From contig NZ_CADFDU010000002.1 of the NCBI RefSeq assembly GCF_902833045.1, positions 806,001 through 870,000 on the forward strand: DNA of 64,000 nucleotides, read 5' to 3'. This DNA comes from Burkholderia sp. BCC0322. GTDB taxonomy: Bacteria > Pseudomonadota > Gammaproteobacteria > Burkholderiales > Burkholderiaceae. The position numbers and the translations under genes are program-made. The notes beneath the pieces were generated by a model, which had not been told where the DNA came from, did not search any database, and saw only the letters and a list, made by a program, of their open reading frames with translations. Each line of letters begins with the position of its first letter. Within the stretch, counting starts at the first letter, position 1. Shown piece after piece: positions 48,996 to 57,426 of the stretch.

Positions 48996-51376
48996 TGCGT
49001 CGCCCGGCACGTGAGCGGTCCGATGGTCGGCAGCGTGCCGCTGCCGGGCGCGTTGAACGGGAAGTCCGCGGCGCAGCGTTGCGTGCCGTAGTCGATCACG
49101 AGGTGGTTGTCCTCCTTCAGTCCGTCGATGAACGTGAGCCCGTCGTAGCCGACGATCGTATCCGTGCCGCTTTCGGCGTGATGCACGCGCGCGCCGACCG
49201 GCAGCGGGCGGCCGTCGGTATCGCGCAGGATCACCGACGCCGCGCGATAGCGCGACACGCCGAAATGCGCGACGACGCCCGATTGCGCCTGCGGCACGAC
49301 CGTCATCGACGTGCGTGCGATCCGCGCGTCGGCGGGCAGCTTCATCGAGTCGATCGCGATCCGGTTGTTCTGGTACGCGTTCAGGTCGGGTACGAGCAGG
49401 TGCCCCGCGCGGTCGGTCGCGCCGATCACGCGGTTTTCGTGCAGCACCGGAATGCCTGCGACGCCGTCGGTCGATACCAGCGCGAAGCCATCGTTGATGC
49501 GGCGCGACAACTGCACGCTGCTGTCCATGAATACCAGCGCGCCGCTGACATCGAGCGATGCGCCGGTCTGGCGGTCGATGTTCTGTGCGGCCGCGATGAC
49601 TTCGCCCGCATGACCGAGATAGCGTACTTGTGCCTGCCGGTAGGGCACCGCGCCCGTGCCGCCGGTCTGCACGCCCCAGCCCCAGCCGCCGTCGTAGTCG
49701 GGCGGGCGGCTCGCGTCGACGCTGTAATTCGACTGGCCGCGCTGGCGCCCGACGGTCGCATTGATCGATGTGTTGCGCCCGAGGCCGATGTTCAGCGATA
49801 CGAACGCGCCGTTCGCGCGCTGCTGCGCGAAGTCGCGGTACGCACTGACGCTCATCGATGCGAGATCGCCGAAGCTCAGCGTGTACGACACCGTGCCGAT
49901 CCGCGTGCTCGGGCCTTGCGGCAGCCGGAAGCCGATATAACTGAGCGAGAGCGTCTGGCGGTGCATGAACGGCAGCGCGAGCGTCGCCTGGTCGGTCGCC
50001 GCGGGTGCCGTCGCGCCGTCGCGCGAGGCGAGATCGCCGTAGCGGCCGAACGCGCGGATCGTCTGCGCGTTGATCGAGAAGCGCGGTTCGATCAGCTGGT
50101 AGCCGATGCTCACCTGCGTACCGGGAAAGCGGCCGGCGCTGCCCGCGACCGCGCCGCTCACGACGCCTGCATTGCCGAGCCGTAGCAGCGCGCCGACGCC
50201 GGTGTTGAGCACGCCGCCGGTCGCTTCCGCGTGCCCCTCGACGGTCAGCGTATCGATGACGCCGCGCCGCATCGAGCCGCTGACGGCCGGCCGCGCGTCG
50301 TAGTCGAACGACTGCAGCCCGTAGTTGCGGCGCAGGAAGCCGGCTTCGAACGAATAGCTCGACAGCCCGGCGGACAGCATGCGCGTATCGACGTAGAGCG
50401 GCACGGACGTCGCGACGGTGCGCCCGAGCGCGTCACGCGTGATGACGGTCGCCTGGCCGGCGCCCGTGATGCCCGGCACGTCGTGGATGATGAAAGGGCC
50501 GCTCGGCACGTTGCCGGAGTACTGGCGCACGTTGTTGATGTAGAGGTCGACCGCCGACGGTACGGCGGCGGAGCCCGTGAGCGACGGGATCGGGAACGTC
50601 ACGAGATCGGGCCGCAGCGCGAAGTTGCTGCGCCACTGGAAGCCGCCGAGGCGCACCGAGCGCGTCCATGCGAGCGATCCCGAGATCGTGTCGCCGATCT
50701 GTGTCGTGCTCGGCCGTGCCGGATCCGAGCGGCTCCATGACGTATCGAAGCGCGTGTAGTGCCGGCGGCCGTCATGGAAGGTCGCGACGCCGCTGGTGTC
50801 GAATACGCCGCCCGGATCGAAGTAGCGCACGTCGGTGTAGAGCGAAACCTGCCGGTCGCCGAGCGTCTGCGCGTACGCCTCGTAGTTGATCGCGACGCCG
50901 CGCGACGCGCTGGCCGCCTGCGTGGGCGGCAACGCTCGGCTGTCGACCGCGTACGGCCGGCGCAGCGTGTCGGGCATCTGCAGGTCGACGCTCTGGTGCG
51001 CCGCGTCGTAGTGGTAGCGCAGGCCGGCAATCGTGTCGAGGTCGACCGTCGTCGCGTCGGCGATGCCGAGCCTGTCGGTCGCGAGGCCGATCGTGTGCAG
51101 GTCGGCGCCGCTCGCCGACAGGTGGCCGTCGCGTTCGCGGAAGTGCGCGAGCAGCGTCGTGTTTTCGCCGTTGACGCTGACTTCGAGGATCACGTCGTGC
51201 ATGCTGTCGGTCATCACCAGTGCGGCGGGTTCATCCGCGCGTGCGCAGCCGAGCGCAAGCAGGCCGCCGGCCACGACGGCCGCGAGTGCGGCGCGCGGCG
51301 AACGAAGCGGTGTCCTGCCTCCGTTGGCCGGACGCGTGCGGGCGCGTGGCGAAGGGGGAGGGGCCGGGCGGCGCAC
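48992..51376 (-). CDS. Outer-membrane usher of archaic (Csu-type) chaperone-usher pathway
   Basis: The usher forms the outer-membrane pore that assembles pilins delivered by the chaperone. The product is 794 residues from the GTG at 51376, seven bases after the chaperone stop, with a signal sequence ending near GCARA. Family blocks include RYFDPGGVFDTSGVATF, FTIPS-like FPIPSLTGSAAVPSAVDLYINN, QYSGNVPSGPFIIHDVPGITG and a C-terminal plug/CTD region with DGRPLPVGARVH and YDGLTFIDGL. Ushers of the Csu clade are of this shorter size. The exact start is less certain than the identity because the ORF extends upstream over the chaperone. Confidence 0.9.
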   Translation of the reverse strand: MRRPAPPPSPRARTRPANGGRTPLRSPRAALAAVVAGGLLALGCARADEPAALVMTDSMHDVILEVSVNGENTTLLAHFRERDGHLSASGADLHTIGLATDRLGIADATTVDLDTIAGLRYHYDAAHQSVDLQMPDTLRRPYAVDSRALPPTQAASASRGVAINYEAYAQTLGDRQVSLYTDVRYFDPGGVFDTSGVATFHDGRRHYTRFDTSWSRSDPARPSTTQIGDTISGSLAWTRSVRLGGFQWRSNFALRPDLVTFPIPSLTGSAAVPSAVDLYINNVRQYSGNVPSGPFIIHDVPGITGAGQATVITRDALGRTVATSVPLYVDTRMLSAGLSSYSFEAGFLRRNYGLQSFDYDARPAVSGSMRRGVIDTLTVEGHAEATGGVLNTGVGALLRLGNAGVVSGAVAGSAGRFPGTQVSIGYQLIEPRFSINAQTIRAFGRYGDLASRDGATAPAATDQATLALPFMHRQTLSLSYIGFRLPQGPSTRIGTVSYTLSFGDLASMSVSAYRDFAQQRANGAFVSLNIGLGRNTSINATVGRQRGQSNYSVDASRPPDYDGGWGWGVQTGGTGAVPYRQAQVRYLGHAGEVIAAAQNIDRQTGASLDVSGALVFMDSSVQLSRRINDGFALVSTDGVAGIPVLHENRVIGATDRAGHLLVPDLNAYQNNRIAIDSMKLPADARIARTSMTVVPQAQSGVVAHFGVSRYRAASVILRDTDGRPLPVGARVHHAESGTDTIVGYDGLTFIDGLKEDNHLVIDYGTQRCAADFPFNAPGSGTLPTIGPLTCRATQ

Positions 51377-51383
51377 CGGCGGT

Positions 51384-52103
51384 CTAGCCCGGCGGCTCCA
51401 CCGTGACGATCGCACTGGCCGGCTGCGAATTGACGGCCGCCCGCACCGTGACCTTGCCGCCGAGCGCGACGCCGGCCGGCAGCGGCACGCTCCACTGGCC
51501 TGTACGCCCCGCGAGCGCATAGCCGAGCAGGCCGCGCGTGAGCGGATACGTGCGGCCGTCGCCGGTCACGAGTTCGACCGATGCCAGTTGCGCGCGCCGC
51601 GTGCCGCCGTTGTGCACCCGCAGTACCCAGCCGCCGTTGTCGCGCAGCAGCGCCCAGTCGAGCCGGGGCGCGCCGTCGGTTGCCGGCTCGACGAACACCG
51701 GAATCGAATAGCGCAGCCGGATCGACACGCCGTTGGCCGGCGCTTCGCCGGGCTGCGGCAGCTCGTCGATCAGCAGCCGGTAGGTCTGCTCGGCGCCTGC
51801 AGGCGTGCGTGACGCGCGCACGACGCGGATCAGCTGTTCGGACTGCGTACCGACTTCGATGATCGGCGGGCTGGCCATCAGATCCTGGGTGGGCGTCAGC
51901 GTGTCCTGGCCGTCGGCCTGGTCCCAGCGGAACACGCGCACCTGTCCGTACACGGGGCGCTCGCCCGGATTGCGCAGCGTGATGCCGGTGGCCGTGTCGT
52001 CGGTGCCGAATTCGATCGTGACCGGGGAAATCTGCAGCGACGCGGCGTGCGCGGCGCCGGCCGCACATAGCAGCGCGGCGAGCGTTCGACGTAATGCGGA
52101 CAT
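51384..52103 (-). CDS. Periplasmic pilus chaperone (CsuC-like)
   Basis: The 239-residue chaperone has a signal peptide (to about AHA) and an immunoglobulin-like fold starting SLQISPVTIEFGTDDTATGITL. It includes RVFRWDQADGQDTLTPTQDL and the conserved RVVRASRTPAGAEQTYRLLIDE, whose Arg and basic positions anchor subunit C-termini. The edge-strand motif of Csu chaperones is present around SIRLRYSIPVF. The ATG at 52103 or a GTG at 52115 could start it; neither has a strong ribosome-binding site, in keeping with coupling to the subunit gene 16 bp upstream. Confidence 0.88.
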   Translation of the reverse strand: MSALRRTLAALLCAAGAAHAASLQISPVTIEFGTDDTATGITLRNPGERPVYGQVRVFRWDQADGQDTLTPTQDLMASPPIIEVGTQSEQLIRVVRASRTPAGAEQTYRLLIDELPQPGEAPANGVSIRLRYSIPVFVEPATDGAPRLDWALLRDNGGWVLRVHNGGTRRAQLASVELVTGDGRTYPLTRGLLGYALAGRTGQWSVPLPAGVALGGKVTVRAAVNSQPASAIVTVEPPG

Positions 52104-52118
52104 GGCGAGCCGCACCGG

Positions 52119-52643
52119 TCAGAAGTAGACGGTTGCGGTGACGGTCGTCTGATAGGTGTCCGGCTTCGGCGTCGCCTGCGCGGGCACCTGGCCGTAGACG
52201 GTCAGGGACTGCGCCGCGCCCGTGCCGGTGCCGGCCACGGTGTCCGTGCCTTGCGTGTTGCCCCAGATCGTCGTGCGCCCGGCATCCTGGTAGAGCTGGA
52301 AGCCGACGGTCGTCGTCGTGTTGCCGGTCGCCGTGCCGGCCATCAGCCGGCTCGCGACGCTCGATCCCGTGACCGTGCCTGCGTCGAGACCGACGTTGTA
52401 GGGCGTCGTGTTGGTGCAGGTGACGCTCACGGTCGTCTGCTGGTTGATCGCGGTGGCCAGCACCCCGCTGGTGCCGAAGGCGAGCGGGTTCGCGGCGATC
52501 GTGCAGTTCGGCTGCAGCGTCAGCGTAACGTTGAAGGTGGCGGTCGCTGTGCCGTTCGAATAGGTGGCAGCGTCGGCGGCGGGAATCGAAAGGCCGATTG
52601 ACAGCGCGAGCGACAACGTCGTGGAAGCGATGGCGACTTTCAC
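52119..52643 (-). CDS. SCPU-domain major pilus subunit (CsuA/B-like)
   Basis: The 174-residue secreted protein has a signal peptide ending AADA and one spore-coat-U domain: FNVTLTLQPNCTIAANPLAFG, VTCTNTTPYNVGLDAG, then LYQDAGRTTIWGNTQGTD and the terminal YQTTVTATVYF. It is the first gene of the operon subunit-chaperone-usher-tip. Relative to the six-gene csu operon of Acinetobacter, two minor-subunit genes are absent here, so this is a compact version. The long AT-rich region upstream is its likely control region. Confidence 0.9.
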   Translation of the reverse strand: MKVAIASTTLSLALSIGLSIPAADAATYSNGTATATFNVTLTLQPNCTIAANPLAFGTSGVLATAINQQTTVSVTCTNTTPYNVGLDAGTVTGSSVASRLMAGTATGNTTTTVGFQLYQDAGRTTIWGNTQGTDTVAGTGTGAAQSLTVYGQVPAQATPKPDTYQTTVTATVYF

Positions 52644-53188
52644 ACTGTTCCCTCATCGATCGTTTTTCATTGGAGTTATGCCGCGCCTCTCATGCCACGG
52701 TATCGCAGATGCTGATACGAATCGGCAAGTCTTTCAATCTTTAAATTCGCGCTGTTTCATTTTGTTACATCTGGTGCGGGTATTGATTGAATAAAGCCGC
52801 GGAGCATTTCACTTTCTGATTTTCCGTGAGCGATTTGAATGAAATATTATTCTGCGGTGCAGCAATATTGAGTAATTCGTGCGGGGTTCGATGCGATTTT
52901 AGACAGGCCTGTCGAGCTGAATCGGCTCGTGGGAAACGGGTAATTCATGCGCTGAATGAAATGGAAGGGAAGCGGTTATTCGAGTGGATCGAATCGATTT
53001 CGACATTCCGTAAATGAGTTGAATCTGCGTCGATGTGAAATCGACGGATATTCAGGATTTTTCGATTGACGGATTGCTGAATCAGAATGGATCGTCGAAA
53101 ACGAATGCGGCCGCGTTGCGCGGCCGTGAGCGTGTGTCGGTACGGATCGGCGGTCCGGCATGCATCGCCGGCGCACGACGTGCGGCGA
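52644..53188. other. AT-rich intergenic region upstream of the Csu-type operon
   Basis: About 545 bases, visibly AT-rich from about 52670 to 53110 compared with the flanks. It must hold the promoter of the pilus operon and the 3' end of the MFS transcript. A 63-codon plus-strand frame (52826-53017) lacks a ribosome-binding site and recognisable content, so I do not call it. AT-rich DNA at a surface-structure operon is the usual target of H-NS-like silencing, which is inference. Confidence 0.55.
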
Positions 53189-54394
53189 TTACGAATTCGC
53201 GGCGGCCGGCGCGCGGCGCTGCTGCGCGATCTGCAGGAAGACGAGCGCGAGTCCGGCCGCGGCGATCAGCCCGCCGACGAGCGGCACGGCCGCGTATCCG
53301 AACCCGGCCGAGATCGCGGCACCGCCGGCGGCCGCGCCGAGTGCGTTGCCGAGGTTGAACGCGCCGATGTTGACGGCGGACGCGAGGCCCGGCGCTTCGT
53401 GGGCCGCCCGCATCACGCGCATTTGCAGCGGCGGCACGACCGCGAACGTCGCGACACCCCACACGAGCAGCGTGCCGGCCGCGCCGGCGTGCGTGCCGGC
53501 GAGCACCGGGAACGCGGCCATCGTGGCGATCAGCAGCAGCAGGAAACCGATCAGCGTGCCGTCGAGCGAGCGGTCGGCGAGGCGCCCGCCCGCGATGTTG
53601 CCGATCGAGAAGCCGACACCGATCAGCACCAGCATCGCGGTCACGAAGCCGGGCGTCGCGCCGGTCACGTGTTCGAGCGTCGGCGCGACGTACGTGTAGA
53701 GCGTGAACATCGCACCGGCGCCCAGCACGGTCGTCCCGAGCGCGCCGAGCACGACAGGGCGCGTCAGCACCGAGAGTTCCGCGCGCAGGTCGGGCATCTT
53801 GCCGGCTTCGCCCTTCGGCAGTGCCGCGAACAGCCCGGCGATCGCCACCAGGCCGAGGCCCGCGGTCGCCGCGAACGACATGCGCCAGCCGATGATCTGG
53901 CCGAGCCAGGTCGCGGCCGGCACACCGCCGACGTTCGCGATCGTCAGGCCCATGAACATCGTCGCGACCGCGCTGGCCTGCTTTTCACGCGGCACGAGAC
54001 TGGCCGCGACCACCGAGCCGAGTCCGAAGAAGGCGCCGTGGTTGAGGCTCGTCACGAGGCGGGCGAGCAGCAGCGTCGTGTAGCCCGGCGCGAGCGCCGA
54101 CAGCAGGTTGCCGATCGTGAAGATCGACATCAGCGCGATCAGCGCCGAGCGGCGCGACCAGCGCGCGAGCAGCAGCGTCATCAGCGGCGCGCCGACCATC
54201 ACGCCGATCGCATAGGCGCTGATCAGCATGCCGGCCTGCGGAATCGAGACGTGCACGCCGTCGGCGATCACGGGCAGCAGGCCCATCGGCGAGAACTCGG
54301 TCGTGCCGATGCCGAACGCGCCGGCGGCGAGTGCCAGCAGCGGCAGCGCTGCGCTGCCGCCCGGGCGGGAAGGAGAGGAAGTCGTGGGGTTCAC
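53189..54394 (-). CDS. MFS efflux transporter (AraJ/DHA1-like)
   Basis: The 401-residue protein has twelve hydrophobic segments. The N-terminus AAGAFGIGTTEFSPMGLLPVIADGV is the DHA1/AraJ signature in TM1, YAIGVMVGAPLMTLLLARWSRR is the motif A region, and ARLVTSLNHGAFFGLGSVVAASLVP is the TM4 region. These families export drugs or sugars such as arabinose. The start is the GTG at 54394, with AGGAGC eight bases upstream. The substrate is unknown. Confidence 0.9.
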   Translation of the reverse strand: MNPTTSSPSRPGGSAALPLLALAAGAFGIGTTEFSPMGLLPVIADGVHVSIPQAGMLISAYAIGVMVGAPLMTLLLARWSRRSALIALMSIFTIGNLLSALAPGYTTLLLARLVTSLNHGAFFGLGSVVAASLVPREKQASAVATMFMGLTIANVGGVPAATWLGQIIGWRMSFAATAGLGLVAIAGLFAALPKGEAGKMPDLRAELSVLTRPVVLGALGTTVLGAGAMFTLYTYVAPTLEHVTGATPGFVTAMLVLIGVGFSIGNIAGGRLADRSLDGTLIGFLLLLIATMAAFPVLAGTHAGAAGTLLVWGVATFAVVPPLQMRVMRAAHEAPGLASAVNIGAFNLGNALGAAAGGAAISAGFGYAAVPLVGGLIAAAGLALVFLQIAQQRRAPAAANS

Positions 54395-54796
54395 GCGATG
54401 AGCTCCTGTAGTCGAGGGACAACGGCACGGGCCGTTGAGAACAGGGTGAAGTGTGCCTGCATGACTTTTGCGGAAAAAGCCGTATACGGACGAAATTATC
54501 TTGATTTCATGTCAACAATGCAGCGGGCGTGCGAAGGCCGCTGGCGAGCCGCGCGAAGGAGGGGCTTTTCGAAAGCATCATGTAATGAATCGCGTGCGGC
54601 TTTCGGCCGGGAGATCGCGATCCATCGGCGCCGCGAGGTGGGCCGACGGCCGCTCCTCCCGATGATCCGGAGGCCGTCCGCAGATCGTTCGTCGACGTGC
54701 CGCCGCGCGGATCGGGCGAACCGGTCAGGTGGCGGGCATCCTCCCGAACGAACGTCGCACCGTCGCCGAAAACCCTTTTCAGACAAGGCACACGGC

Positions 54797-54834
54797 AAAA
54801 AAAGCCCCGATCACAGGGGGACCGTGACCGGGGC
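54797..54834 (-). terminator. Strong Rho-independent terminator, minus strand
   Basis: On the minus strand GCCCCGGTCACGG pairs with CTGTGATCGGGGC (with small mismatches), followed by seven Ts. It lies about 290 bases beyond the LysR stop, so it may end either the LysR transcript or a separate small RNA. Confidence 0.85.
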
Positions 54835-54871
54835 GGAAACGCATCCTCTCTTTGGCACGAGGGTTGGATGC
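54797..54871 (-). ncRNA. Candidate small RNA of about 75 nt
   Basis: A TATACT -10-like box (minus strand, 54878-54883) would start transcription near 54871. The RNA would fold into a first hairpin closed by GCATCC/GGATGC with an inner CTC/GAG stem, then the strong terminator hairpin with a U run. A two-hairpin, U-tailed design is typical of Hfq-type sRNAs. The -35 is weak, so the alternative is a plain LysR terminator. Confidence 0.35.
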
Positions 54872-55120
54872 GCGCGAAGTATATTTCGAACCATGACAAT
54901 TCGAACCGGCGTTAAACGGCTGTTTTTGGTGTCAATTTAAAAACACCGGCGCTGCGACGTCCGGCGTCATCGTTTTGAAAGAATTTTCGCTGAAGAGATG
55001 CGGCTGTTTAGCGTGTTTCAGCAGCCAAGGCGACGGTTTGACGGAAGGGGGCGCCCGTCGTTCGGCGCCGCGGATCGTGCCGTTCAAGTGCCGGGCGAGG
55101 TCGCCGCATCGGCTGCCCAT

Positions 55121-56041
55121 TCAGCCCGGTTGGCGTGCTTCGCCGGCGGCATCGCGCACGGCCTCGAGAAATCGCGCGACGACGGGCGATGGCGGCGTTG
55201 CCGCGCCGTCGAACACGAACTCGATGTCGAAGCGGCTGGCAAGCTCGTCGAGCGCGACGAGCCGGACCGTGCGCGGGCAGGTCGGCGACGCGCTTTCCGG
55301 CACGAAGGCACAGCCCATCCCGGCTGCGACGAGGCCGATCAACGTCGGAATGTCGCTGCCGACCTGCGCGATGCGTGGCGTGAAGCCGGCCTGCCGGCAC
55401 TGCGCCATCAGGAACCGGTGGTGCGCAGCGGAGCGCTGCGCGTCGAACCAGACGAACGGCTCGTTCGCGACGTCGGCCAGCGTGCGCGGCGCGGTGAAGC
55501 GTCCGCCCGGCGGCGCGGGCATCGCGAGCACGAAGCGGTCGCTCAGCAGCCGTACGCCCGACAGGTGCGGCGCCTCGTCCCGACGCCACGCCATGATCCC
55601 GCCGTCGAGCTGGCCGCGCATCAGCGCGTTCGCCTGTTCGGCCGACAGCATCGGCGCGATCGACAGCTTCACGTCCGGGCACGCGTCGCGAAACGCCTTG
55701 AGGACGTTCGCGACGACGGGCAACGGCAGGCAGTTCGACAACGCACCGAGCCGCAACTCGCCCAGTTGGCCGGCCGCGCTGCGCAGTGCGCGCTCACGGC
55801 TGTCCTGCAGTGTCGCGAGCAGGCCGGTCGCATCCTGCAGGAAGCTGGCGCCGGCCGCCGTGAGCGTGACGCCCGTTGCGCGGCGCACCAGCAGCGGCGT
55901 ACCGATCGCGTCCTCGAGTTCGCGGATCTGTCGCGACAGCGCGGGCTGGACAATGCCGGCCGCGCGGGCGCCGGCCATCACGCTGCCGGCTTGTGCGACG
56001 GCCACGAAGTAGCGCAGGTGACGCAGTTCGATCTGGCGCAT
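55121..56041 (-). CDS. LysR-family transcriptional regulator
   Basis: The 306-residue regulator starts MRQIELRHLRYFVAVAQAGS. Its helix-turn-helix is ARAAGIVQPALSRQIRELED, and the effector-binding domain follows from about residue 92. It is divergent from the PLP-dependent dehydratase gene with 165 bp between the starts, which is the normal arrangement of a LysR activator and its target. An amino acid or hydroxy-amino acid inducer would fit, but the sequence does not show it. Confidence 0.92.
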   Translation of the reverse strand: MRQIELRHLRYFVAVAQAGSVMAGARAAGIVQPALSRQIRELEDAIGTPLLVRRATGVTLTAAGASFLQDATGLLATLQDSRERALRSAAGQLGELRLGALSNCLPLPVVANVLKAFRDACPDVKLSIAPMLSAEQANALMRGQLDGGIMAWRRDEAPHLSGVRLLSDRFVLAMPAPPGGRFTAPRTLADVANEPFVWFDAQRSAAHHRFLMAQCRQAGFTPRIAQVGSDIPTLIGLVAAGMGCAFVPESASPTCPRTVRLVALDELASRFDIEFVFDGAATPPSPVVARFLEAVRDAAGEARQPG

Positions 56042-56206
56042 GCGGTTTCCGTTCCGGTTCGTCAATATACCTGTGGAGCATAACAAAGGCCATCCGATGG
56101 TATTGGAAAGCATGGGAGGCGTGCCGTACGATGGCCATCGTTGCCGCATGCAGTTGCGCGTCGCGTGCGTGCCCTCCGTTCCCACCGCTCCCATTGGTCC
56201 CGTCCC

Positions 56207-57127
56207 ATGCCGCTTCATATCCCGACCCCTTATCTCCGCTCGCAAATCGCGTCCCGCCGGCTCGGCAAGGCCGTCTGGCTGAAGCTCGATGCGCTGCAGC
56301 CGTCGGGCTCGTTCAAGCTGCGCGGCGTCGGCGCCGTCTGCGAAGCACGGCATGCGGCCGGCGCGCGGCGCTTCGTGTCGTCGTCGGGCGGCAACGCGGG
56401 CATCGCGGTCGCGTATTGCGGCCGCGAACTCGGCGTGCCGGTGCTCGTCGTCGTACCGGAAAACGCGTCGGCCCGTGCGCGCGAGCTGATCCGCGTCGAG
56501 GGTGCGGAGCTCGTCGTGCACGGCGCGAGCTGGGCCGAGGCGAACGCGTTTGCGCAGTCGGCGCTCGGCGAGCACGATGCGTTCGTGCATCCGTTCGACG
56601 ATCCCGTGCTGTGGCAGGGCCACGCGACGATGATCGACGAGATGGCGGCGGCCGGCCCCAAGCCTGACGCGATCGTGCTCGCGGTCGGCGGCGGCGGGCT
56701 GCTGTGCGGCGTGCTCGAAGGGCTCGCGCGCAACGGCTGGCACGACGTGCCGGTGGTCGCAGCCGAAACGCAAGGCGCCGACTGCTATGCGCGCTCGCTG
56801 GCGCAGGGGCATGGGGTCGAGTTGCCGGCGATCACGAGCATCGCGACGTCGCTCGGCGCGAAGCGTCCGTGCGATGCGGCGGTCGAATGGGCAGCGCGAC
56901 ACGAGATTCACCCGGTCGTCGTGTCGGATGCCGATGCGGTGGCCGCGTCACTGCGATTTCTCGACGAGCACCGGATCGTCGTCGAACCCGCATGCGGTGC
57001 CGCGCTGGCCGCGCTCGAGCGACCGGTGCCCGTGCTCGCGTCGGCGAAGGATCTCGCCGTGATCGTCTGCGGCGGCGTGACGGCGACCGTCGAGCAGCTG
57101 CAGACGCTGCGCGCCACGTTGCGGTAG
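56207..57127 (+). CDS. PLP-dependent serine/threonine dehydratase-like enzyme
   Basis: The 306-residue fold-type II PLP enzyme has the internal-aldimine Lys in QPSGSFKLRGVGAV (about residues 34-47), the cofactor phosphate loop SSGGNAGIAVAY, the glycine loop VGGGGLLCGVLEGL, and a C-terminal VEPACGAALAAL block. The short length without an ACT or regulatory domain places it with serine dehydratase/SDS-like enzymes rather than biosynthetic IlvA. The ATG at 56207 starts directly before HIPTPYLRS. A partial degenerate copy of its 3' end follows downstream. Confidence 0.9.
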   Translation: MPLHIPTPYLRSQIASRRLGKAVWLKLDALQPSGSFKLRGVGAVCEARHAAGARRFVSSSGGNAGIAVAYCGRELGVPVLVVVPENASARARELIRVEGAELVVHGASWAEANAFAQSALGEHDAFVHPFDDPVLWQGHATMIDEMAAAGPKPDAIVLAVGGGGLLCGVLEGLARNGWHDVPVVAAETQGADCYARSLAQGHGVELPAITSIATSLGAKRPCDAAVEWAARHEIHPVVVSDADAVAASLRFLDEHRIVVEPACGAALAALERPVPVLASAKDLAVIVCGGVTATVEQLQTLRATLR

Positions 57128-57189
57128 GCGGGGCGGTCGGCGCAAGCGGGCTGGTTAAGGGGCGGCTGGACGGCGATCGACGATGGGTA

Positions 57190-57287
57190 TCGCCGGGATC
57201 GTCTGCGGTGGCGTGATGGCGATCGCCGAGCAACGGCAGACGCTGTGCGCGCCGTTGCGGCATGCAGGGTGGAGGCGCAAGCCGGCC
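57190..57287 (+). pseudogene. Decayed tandem copy of the dehydratase 3' end
   Basis: The sequence from 57190 repeats, with scattered substitutions, the segment 57054-57151. That segment covers the last codons of the dehydratase gene and the bases after its stop. Shared landmarks at an offset of 135-136 are GATCGTCTGCGG, GCAGACGCTG, GTTGCGG and GGCGCAAGC. The copy has lost the stop and any start, so it is a non-coding remnant. Confidence 0.8.
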
Positions 57288-57426
57288 GATGGCCGGACGG
57301 CCGTCGATCTCCGTGAATGACGGAATCGGCCGAGCGTGTCCGACGCAAGGCATCGGCACGACGGGCAAGGGGGCGTATCGTCGCGCTGCGCCGGTTGCGG
57401 CCAGGAGCGACGATACGGGCGGTCGA

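Larger units (their letters stand above)
54395..55120. other. Long intergenic region with a terminator and possible sRNA
   Basis: About 725 bases between the MFS gene 5' end and the LysR gene 3' end. Apart from the minus-strand terminator and the candidate small RNA just upstream of it (listed separately), I see no gene. ORFs crossing this region are Arg-rich shadow frames. Confidence 0.5.

Noticed and set aside
52826-53017. 63-codon plus-strand frame in the AT-rich region before the pilus operon
   Set aside because: There is no ribosome-binding site, promoter or family resemblance.
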